A stretch of DNA of 5,353 nucleotides, from the NCBI GenBank assembly GCA_002499455.1, contig DALN01000167.1, positions 7,433 to 12,785 on the forward strand, read 5' to 3'. How positions within the stretch are numbered: the first letter of the stretch is position 1; each line of letters starts with the position of its first letter. A program made the position numbers and the translations under genes. This DNA comes from Methanoculleus sp. UBA77 (GTDB taxonomy: Archaea; Halobacteriota; Methanomicrobia; Methanomicrobiales; Methanoculleaceae). Below, one piece after another: positions 1-4,476 of this stretch. The notes under the pieces were generated by a model. That model saw only the letters and a list, made by a program, of their open reading frames with translations, made no database searches and was not told where the DNA came from.

Positions 1-1304
1 ATCGCGTCGAGCGTGAGATCGTCCACCGTCAGGCCATGCCGGATGGCGAGGGCGAAGATGTTGATCACCTCCTCGACGTGCGGCCCGATCAGGTGGGCGC
101 CGAGGATCCGGCGGGAACCGCTCTCGACCAGGAGTTTGTAGCCGACGTGCTTCTGGCCGATACTCCGGTTCGTGAAGCGCCCGGAGAGGTCGCCGGCGTT
201 GACCGTATAGGAGATCCCCTTCTCCTTCGCCTCTTCCTCCGTGAGCCCGACGGACGCGAGGGGTGGGGTCGTGAAGACGGCGCTCGGCACGACGGAGTAG
301 TCCGCGACCCGGGTGTCGCCGTGCAGGATGTTATCGACGACGACGTGGGCGTCCATCACCGCGACCGGCGTCAGTTGCGGGCTCGTCGGGTTCGCGTCCC
401 CGGCGACGTAGACGGCGGGGTTCGAGACGCTCCGGAGATGGCCGTCGACGACGATCCCCCGGCGGTCGGTCTCGACGTCTCCGGCCGCAAGGTCGAGGCC
501 CTCGACGGCAGAGACCCTGCCGGCGCCGTGGACGACCATATCGGCATCGAATATCCGCTCCTCACCCATCTTTCCGGCCCGCAACCGGAGGCCGGCGGAG
601 TTCTTCTCGACCGAGAGGAGGGGCATGTTCACCTGCACGTCAATCCCGATCTCCCGTGAGGCCAGGACCAGCCGGTCGACGATATCGGGGTCGAACCCTT
701 TGAGCACCCTCCCGCTCCGCTGGAGGATGGTCACCTTCGACCCGGCCCGGGCGGCCACGTGGGCGAACTCAAAGGAGATGTAGCCCCCGCCGATAAAGAC
801 GATCCGCTCCGGGAGCGTCTCGAGGTAGAAGAAGTCGCCGCTCGGGGTCATGAGGTCCGCACCCGGGACGTCCAGGGGCAGGGGTTTTGCACCGGTGGCG
901 ATCACGATATACCGGGCCGTGAGCGTGTCGTCGCCGACCGTCACCCGGTCCGGTCCGACGAACCGGGCAAACCCGTGGTAGGTGCGGATCCCCGCCCCCC
1001 GGAACCCCTCCTCCTTCCGCCGGGGGATCGGGTCGGTGAACGAGCGCACGAAGGCGACCAACTCCGGCCAGTCGATCGCGACCTCACCGGCAACCCCCCT
1101 CCCTTCGAGGTCGCGGACATGGGCCACCTGCCCGGCAGCACCGGCCAGCACCCTCTTGGGGACACAGCCGCGGAGGGCGCACGTCCCCCCGTAGTCCCGG
1201 TAGTCGACGATCGCGACCTCCATGCCGGCATCCCTGCAGTGCCAGGCGATGTCGGAACCAGCGACGCCGGTCCCGATAACGACGACATCGTACTCCCGCT
1301 CCAT
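1..1304 (-). CDS. Pyridine nucleotide-disulfide oxidoreductase, glutathione reductase / dihydrolipoamide dehydrogenase-like (C-terminus cut by window edge)
   Basis: FAD-dependent class I disulfide oxidoreductase, expected to pass electrons from NAD(P)H through FAD to a redox-active cysteine pair in the cytoplasm; the disulfide substrate is unknown. The frame is open from an ATG at 1304 to the left edge, 434 residues, so about 15-30 C-terminal residues are missing. Visible in order: FAD dinucleotide-fold GTGVAG at residues 11-16 with D34 ending the second strand; active-site motif GGTCALRGCVPKR with C42 and C47; IATGAKP at 135-141; NAD(P)-binding GGGYIS at 172-177; second FAD motif YVAGDAN at 299-305; dimerisation domain from about 340 (TTPPLASVG) to the edge. 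After the NAD(P) strand the sequence is ILQRSGR (193-199), with Gln where NADH-specific enzymes usually have Glu and with Arg residues, which leans towards NADPH. The start is supported by AAAGGAG at 1312-1318, seven bases upstream. The motif C-ALRG-C differs from the CLNVGC of dihydrolipoamide dehydrogenase and MerA, so I avoid a specific enzyme name. The C-terminal catalytic His/Glu region lies outside the window. Confidence 0.93.
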   Translation of the reverse strand, partial: MEREYDVVVIGTGVAGSDIAWHCRDAGMEVAIVDYRDYGGTCALRGCVPKRVLAGAAGQVAHVRDLEGRGVAGEVAIDWPELVAFVRSFTDPIPRRKEEGFRGAGIRTYHGFARFVGPDRVTVGDDTLTARYIVIATGAKPLPLDVPGADLMTPSGDFFYLETLPERIVFIGGGYISFEFAHVAARAGSKVTILQRSGRVLKGFDPDIVDRLVLASREIGIDVQVNMPLLSVEKNSAGLRLRAGKMGEERIFDADMVVHGAGRVSAVEGLDLAAGDVETDRRGIVVDGHLRSVSNPAVYVAGDANPTSPQLTPVAVMDAHVVVDNILHGDTRVADYSVVPSAVFTTPPLASVGLTEEEAKEKGISYTVNAGDLSGRFTNRSIGQKHVGYKLLVESGSRRILGAHLIGPHVEEVINIFALAIRHGLTVDDLTLDA

Positions 1305-1330
1305 AGTAAGGCTCCTTTCGCCTCAGGCCG

Positions 1331-1353
1331 GCATAAAATTTACCCGGACCGGG
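1331..1353 (-). promoter_or_regulatory. Possible TATA box and adjacent inverted repeat upstream of the oxidoreductase gene
   Basis: Read on the minus strand, GTAAATTTTATGC (1343-1331) is an A/T-rich island in very GC-rich DNA and resembles an archaeal TATA element. It abuts a small perfect inverted repeat, CCCGG-A-CCGGG on the plus strand (1343-1353), which sits where BRE or a regulator could bind. The centre is only about 33 bases from the ATG at 1304. A start site 25 bases downstream would fall at the Shine-Dalgarno sequence itself (1312-1318), which is tight. The gene may instead be read from further upstream, with the cysteine-cluster gene. Confidence 0.35.
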
Positions 1354-1390
1354 AGATCGCGCCGCCGCTTCGGACCCGGGGGAACACCGG

Positions 1391-1447
1391 TCAGAAGTAG
1401 AGGAGAGAGACGATGCCGACCGCAATCATGATGAAGACGACGGTCAT
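1391..1447 (-). CDS. Possible 18-residue hydrophobic miniprotein
   Basis: A short open frame starts at ATG 1447 and ends with TGA at 1391-1393. It encodes MTVVFIMIAVGIVSLLYF, which is almost wholly hydrophobic and long enough to form one membrane helix. Sixteen of its 18 codons end in G or C, matching the coding bias of the neighbours. A GGGAG stretch at 1452-1456 precedes the ATG by four bases, a rather short Shine-Dalgarno spacing. It lies 48 bases after the cysteine-cluster gene and 86 bases before the oxidoreductase gene on the same strand, so it could be translated from a shared message. No family is recognised. One-helix accessory subunits of membrane complexes can be this small, but a chance frame in GC-rich spacer DNA is a real alternative. 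Confidence 0.35.
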   Translation of the reverse strand: MTVVFIMIAVGIVSLLYF

Positions 1448-1495
1448 GACGCTCCCTGCGGCGACCGGAAAATGGTGCGGGCCGGAACCCGGCTA

Positions 1496-2197
1496 TCACT
1501 CGTAGATCGCGCGGGTGACCCGGTGCGGCTCGAACTCGCCGCGGTGAAAGACCCGGACCTCGACCTCTCTGCCCTTCCGGAAGTCCCGCATCAGGAGGTC
1601 GTAGGTCCGCCGGACGTAACGCAGCCCTTCGCGGGCAAAGAGGTCGCGGAGGGCGCGCCGGAACCGTATCTCCTGGTCGAGGAACGCCGCCTCGTAGGCA
1701 CGGGTCTCGCGGGCTATCCGGGCGCACTCGGCATCGTCGATCGGGGTGTTGTAGCACCCGTGCTCGTTTAAGCCGCTGATCTGCCGCCAGTCGATGTGGC
1801 CCCTCTCATCGGCTTCCCGGTGGAGCATGTAGGGGTAGACCCGGCAGATGGAGAACCGCCGGTCGTAGATGGTGCACCGGCCGTCGCGGAGGAAGGTGCA
1901 GGAGCCGTCCGGGCCCGTCCTGAGAGCATAGCCCGATACGTAGAACCTCCCCTGCTGGTCGCAGGCGTCGAAGTCCGGGGCCGGGATGACGGCCTCGGGC
2001 GCAAACGAGCGGACCCGGTCGGTGTCGTCTTCGAGAAGGAAGACGTGGCCGTTGAACTCGCGGGTGCAGCACCGGCCGCAACTGTCGCAGGAGAACCCCA
2101 CTTCCCGGATGATCTCGATGAACTCCTCTTCCGGAAACTGGAGGAGGAGTTCGCGTTCCTGCTCGAGTGCGTCTATCTGTTCGTCAAACGAGAGCGT
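1496..2197 (-). CDS. YkgJ-family (CxxCxxCC) cysteine-cluster protein, start codon non-canonical
   Basis: Member of the YkgJ / UPF0153 zinc- or iron-chelating cysteine-cluster family, probably cytoplasmic; the biochemical role is not established. With a start at 2197 it has 233 residues. It shows the signature CDSCGRCC (C37, C40, C43, C44), then further cysteines at C79, C100, C108 and C118. The last lies in ICRVYPYM, matching the family's conserved CR-x-YP segment. A charged C-terminal part (FLDQEIRFRRALRDL and onward) ends in TGA at 1496. Similarity to the family begins at about LSFDEQIDALEQERELL. A strong GGAGGT lies at 2207-2212, but no in-frame ATG, GTG or TTG follows at a suitable distance. 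The codon where Met would be expected is ACG (2195-2197), nine bases after GGAGGT. The frame stays open upstream to ATG 2371 and GTG 2449, and automated calls may start there, but that extension looks like nitroreductase debris. The family and stop are secure; the start is not. Confidence 0.85.
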   Translation of the reverse strand, partial: TLSFDEQIDALEQERELLLQFPEEEFIEIIREVGFSCDSCGRCCTREFNGHVFLLEDDTDRVRSFAPEAVIPAPDFDACDQQGRFYVSGYALRTGPDGSCTFLRDGRCTIYDRRFSICRVYPYMLHREADERGHIDWRQISGLNEHGCYNTPIDDAECARIARETRAYEAAFLDQEIRFRRALRDLFAREGLRYVRRTYDLLMRDFRKGREVEVRVFHRGEFEPHRVTRAIYE

Positions 2198-2206
2198 AAG
2201 GCAGCG

Positions 2207-2212
2207 ACCTCC
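2207..2212 (-). promoter_or_regulatory. Shine-Dalgarno GGAGGT of the cysteine-cluster gene
   Basis: On the minus strand GGAGGT matches the anti-Shine-Dalgarno AUCACCUCC strongly. It lies just before the conserved part of the cysteine-cluster protein and argues that translation begins within about 10 bases downstream, where the frame offers CTT (2198-2200) and ACG (2195-2197) but no usual start codon. An ATG overlapping the site at 2212-2214 is in another frame and runs into TAG after 13 codons. Confidence 0.55.
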
Positions 2213-2222
2213 ATAAGCCTTG

Positions 2223-2240
2223 CCCGGCAGGAATGCCGGG
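2223..2240. repeat. Perfect 7-bp stem-loop in the leader of the cysteine-cluster gene
   Basis: CCCGGCA (2223-2229) and TGCCGGG (2234-2240) are perfect inverted arms around GGAA (plus) or TTCC (minus). The minus-strand transcript would fold a GC-rich tetraloop hairpin ending 10 bases before GGAGGT. It has no following T-tract, so it is not a clear terminator. It could be a leader structure modulating translation, the old 3' hairpin of the decayed nitroreductase gene, or a small repetitive element. Confidence 0.55.
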
Positions 2241-2269
2241 ATTGCTGCTTCAGATGTTGGGTGGTATGA

Positions 2270-2280
2270 GGGATATGTCC
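2270..2280 (-). promoter_or_regulatory. Weak TATA-like site upstream of the cysteine-cluster gene
   Basis: GGACATATCCC on the minus strand is a modest A/T-centred element about 60-65 bases upstream of GGAGGT. If used, transcription would start near 2249 and the leader would include the hairpin at 2223-2240. Another candidate, ATTATCCC (2293-2300), is equally weak. Confidence 0.22.
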
Positions 2281-2302
2281 TCTGGCACCCACGGGATAAT
2301 GG

Positions 2303-2425
2303 CTTCTTTCCGACCGCCGCAACGTGGATCAGAAACTGCTCCTCTCTGTCGATCTCAAGAAGCCGGTTCATCGCTTCGTCATCGAAGGCGGCGATCGCAC
2401 GACACCGCACCCCACGCCGGATGCC
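2303..2425 (-). pseudogene. C-terminal remnant of a nitroreductase / SagB-type oxidoreductase
   Basis: The minus-strand frame continuing upstream of the cysteine-cluster protein encodes about 40 residues including AIAAFDDEAMNRLLEID and FLIHVAAVGKK. This resembles the C-terminal end of nitroreductase-superfamily proteins of the SagB type, which typically read like IGAFDDEAV-x-x-LLGL followed by PLYLIPVGR just before the stop. No FMN-binding N-terminal part is visible: upstream the frame becomes proline/arginine-rich and meets a TAA near 2500. The usual stop after VGKK is absent, so the frame runs on into the cysteine-cluster gene. I infer a gene eroded to its last 40 codons. The family match rests on remembered consensus, not on a search. 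The alternative, a true N-terminal extension of the cysteine-cluster protein, seems less likely. Confidence 0.45.
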
Positions 2426-2480
2426 GCGAGGTAGAGGTTCTGGCGGCACCGGCCTGGCAGGAGGGGCCGGCCGGAAGACT

Positions 2481-2510
2481 TCGAAAATTTTCGCAGGTTA
2501 CACAAACCTG
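2481..2510 (+). promoter_or_regulatory. Promoter and candidate operator of the beta-propeller gene
   Basis: An A/T-rich perfect 12-bp palindrome, CGAAAATTTTCG (2482-2493), is the best TATA candidate for the propeller gene. It is followed at once by a perfect 17-bp inverted repeat, CAGGTT-ACACA-AACCTG (2494-2510). With a TATA centre at 2487-2488, transcription would start near 2513, giving a leader of about 44 bases, and the repeat would fill the space between TATA and start site. That is a typical position for an archaeal repressor operator. The repeat is seen directly; its use as an operator is inference. Confidence 0.55.
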
Positions 2511-2541
2511 ATACGCAGGGCCGTGCATCTTCCTCTCTAAC

Positions 2542-2550
2542 GGAAGGTGA
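2542..2550 (+). promoter_or_regulatory. Shine-Dalgarno of the beta-propeller gene
   Basis: GGAAGGTGA contains AGGTGA, complementary to the archaeal 16S 3' end, and lies six bases before ATG 2557. It selects this start over the out-of-frame GTG at 2547. Confidence 0.7.
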
Positions 2551-2556
2551 ACGGAT

Positions 2557-4476
2557 ATGGGAAACTGGAAACCGGCGGCTGCGGTCGCCCTGGGCTGCCT
2601 GGTGGTCGCGGCGATCATCGGGACCGCCCTCGCGTCGGAGAACACCGGGGAAGAGACCTGGGGAGACCTGCGCAAATTCGGGTCGAAAGAGGAGATCGAG
2701 GCGTTCTTAAAGGAGCAGGGAGGATGGACCGGTGGCTACCCGCGGACGACCGGGGGTGCCGGTTCCGAGGTCGTGGACTATGCCCCGGCACCGATGGCGA
2801 CGAGTGCCCCGACAGCAGCGCCGGCCGGCGACTATTCCACCACGAACGTGCAGGTGCAGGGCGTCGACGAGGCCGACTTCCTGAAGAACGACGGGAAGTA
2901 CATCTACATCGTCTCGGGCGGGACGCTCGCTATCGTCGAGGCCTTCCCGGCGAAGGACGCGAAGATCGTCTCCGAGACCTGGATCGGCGGAAGCCCGAAG
3001 GCGCTCTTCCTCAAGGGCGATCGCCTGGTGGTCTTTGCCACAGCGGTCGAGGAAGAGATGACTCCTGTCAGAGGGAGCGTAACGCCGGTCCCGATCTCGC
3101 GGACGGTGACGCACGCCTACATCTATGACATCAGCGACCGGGGGAACCCCGAGCGGATCCGGGACGTGACCTTCACCGGGGACTACTACGACGCCCGGAT
3201 GATCGGCGACTACGTCTACGCCCTCACGCGGGAGTCCCCGGTCTGGATATACGACGGGATTGCTCTTCCCGAGGTGCGATCGGGTGAGGGGGAGGCCATC
3301 CTGCCCGATGTCTACCGGCCGCAAAGCCCCCTGCAGAACTACGTCTTCTACACCGCGGGCGCTTTCTCCGTCCGGAACGACACGGGCGCTCCCGACGCCG
3401 AGACCTTCCTCCTCGGCTACGACACCACCCTCTTTGTCTCGCAGAAGAACCTCTATATCGGCTACCGGAACCAGGGGTCGGTATACAGCAGCCCGATCGC
3501 GGAGACGCCTCCGGAAGAAACCGGCACCCGCGACCGGACGATCATCCACCGGTTCGCGATCGAGCGGGGGGAGATCGATTACCGGGCGATGGGAGAGGTT
3601 CCGGGGCACCTCTTGAACCAGTTCTCACTTGACGAATACGGGGAGAACCTCCGGGTGGCGACGACGGTCGAGGACTGGGGATGGGAGAGGTCGGTCCAGT
3701 ACAACAACGTCTACGTCCTCAACCCCTCTATGGCGATCATCGGGAGGCTCGAACAGATCGCCCAGGACGAGCGGATCTACGCCGCCCGGTTCGTCGGCGA
3801 TCGGCTCTATCTCGTGACGTTCAAGCGGATCGATCCCCTCTTCGTCATCGACCTCTCGGACCCCCGGCACCCGGGCATCCTCGGTGAACTCAAGATCCCG
3901 GGCTACTCCGACTACCTCCACCCCTACGGCGCCGATCATCTCATCGGTGTCGGGAAGGAGACGAGCGAGAACACCTGGGGCGGCGTCTCGACGACCGGCC
4001 TCAAGATCGCGCTCTTCAACGTCTCGGACGTGAACAACCCCGCTCTGGTCGACAGCGTCGTGATCGGCGAGGCCGGGACCGACTCCATGGCGCTCCGCGA
4101 CCACAAGGCCTTCCTCTTCATGGAAGACAAAAAACTCCTCGTCATCCCGGTGAGCGAGGTCAAAAGGGTGGAGAACTCCGGGTCGAGATACCCCGGCTCC
4201 TACACCACGACGACCTGGCAGGGTGCCTACGTCTACTCGGTGACCCCGGAGGAGGGGCTCACCCTGCGGGGCACGGTCACCCACCGGGAGCACGACAACT
4301 CCTACGCCTGGAACTCCCGCGACGCAGTGCAGAGGTCGCTCTTCATGGACAGCACCCTCTACACCGTCTCGGCGAGAAGCATCGTCATGACCGATCTCGC
4401 CGGCGGGGACCGGATCGGCGAGGTCCTCCTCCCCTACCGGGGGGAGGCCCTCCCAACCCCGTACCCGATCTGGTGA
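2557..4476 (+). CDS. Secreted or membrane-anchored beta-propeller domain protein (PF09826 / COG4880 type)
   Basis: A 639-residue exported protein of the family described as secreted proteins with a C-terminal beta-propeller distantly related to WD-40 repeats. Function is unknown; a binding or scaffold role outside the membrane is likely. Residues 7-26 are hydrophobic and end in ALA-S (24-27), a plausible signal peptidase I site; if uncleaved this is an N-terminal anchor. A charged segment follows, then an Ala/Pro/Thr-rich linker (about 76-92). The family hallmark TTNVQVQGVDEADFLKNDGK is at 95-114. Other family blocks are NQFSLDEYGENLRVATT (354-370), YAARFVGDRLYLVTF (408-422), DPLFVIDLSDPRHPG (426-440), the SDYLHPYGADHLIGVGK block (451-467), and DHKAFLF (515-521) with RSLFMDSTLYTVSA (593-606). 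Repeated blade-like units of the form hydrophobic strand-IDLSDP-x-x-P recur (IYDISDRGNP, FNVSDVNNP). No C-terminal PGF-type sorting signal or membrane helix is seen; it ends GEALPTPYPIW. The ATG is supported by a Shine-Dalgarno six bases upstream. The gene is transcribed alone and its end overlaps the convergent ATPase gene. Confidence 0.93.
   Translation: MGNWKPAAAVALGCLVVAAIIGTALASENTGEETWGDLRKFGSKEEIEAFLKEQGGWTGGYPRTTGGAGSEVVDYAPAPMATSAPTAAPAGDYSTTNVQVQGVDEADFLKNDGKYIYIVSGGTLAIVEAFPAKDAKIVSETWIGGSPKALFLKGDRLVVFATAVEEEMTPVRGSVTPVPISRTVTHAYIYDISDRGNPERIRDVTFTGDYYDARMIGDYVYALTRESPVWIYDGIALPEVRSGEGEAILPDVYRPQSPLQNYVFYTAGAFSVRNDTGAPDAETFLLGYDTTLFVSQKNLYIGYRNQGSVYSSPIAETPPEETGTRDRTIIHRFAIERGEIDYRAMGEVPGHLLNQFSLDEYGENLRVATTVEDWGWERSVQYNNVYVLNPSMAIIGRLEQIAQDERIYAARFVGDRLYLVTFKRIDPLFVIDLSDPRHPGILGELKIPGYSDYLHPYGADHLIGVGKETSENTWGGVSTTGLKIALFNVSDVNNPALVDSVVIGEAGTDSMALRDHKAFLFMEDKKLLVIPVSEVKRVENSGSRYPGSYTTTTWQGAYVYSVTPEEGLTLRGTVTHREHDNSYAWNSRDAVQRSLFMDSTLYTVSARSIVMTDLAGGDRIGEVLLPYRGEALPTPYPIW

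Larger units (their letters stand above)
2198..2556. other. Divergent intergenic region with no intact gene
   Basis: About 360 bases separate the conserved start region of the cysteine-cluster gene (minus) from the start of the beta-propeller gene (plus). It holds the GGAGGT of the cysteine-cluster gene, a hairpin at 2223-2240, a nitroreductase-like remnant at about 2303-2425 on the minus strand, and the propeller promoter at 2481-2510. Short open frames on the plus strand show no recognisable domain. Confidence 0.75.

Noticed and set aside
36..1400. Long plus-strand open frames opposite the oxidoreductase gene (36-659, 759-1400)
   Set aside because: They are antisense shadows created by GC-rich codon use. 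They have Arg/Asp/Gly/Pro-rich composition and no domain, while the minus strand has an unbroken, clearly homologous protein.
2465..2472. GGCCGGCC palindrome upstream of the propeller promoter
   Set aside because: Short GC palindromes are expected by chance in DNA of this composition, and nothing ties it to a function.
2584..2601. Lipobox-like ALGC at residues 11-14 of the propeller protein
   Set aside because: The cysteine lies early in the hydrophobic stretch, followed by 12 more apolar residues, and the surrounding residues do not match a lipobox; the ALA-S site at 24-27 fits better.
2547..3128. Plus-strand frame starting at GTG 2547
   Set aside because: It overlaps the propeller gene in another frame, reads as Arg/Gly-rich low-complexity protein, and lacks the family motifs found in the 2557 frame.
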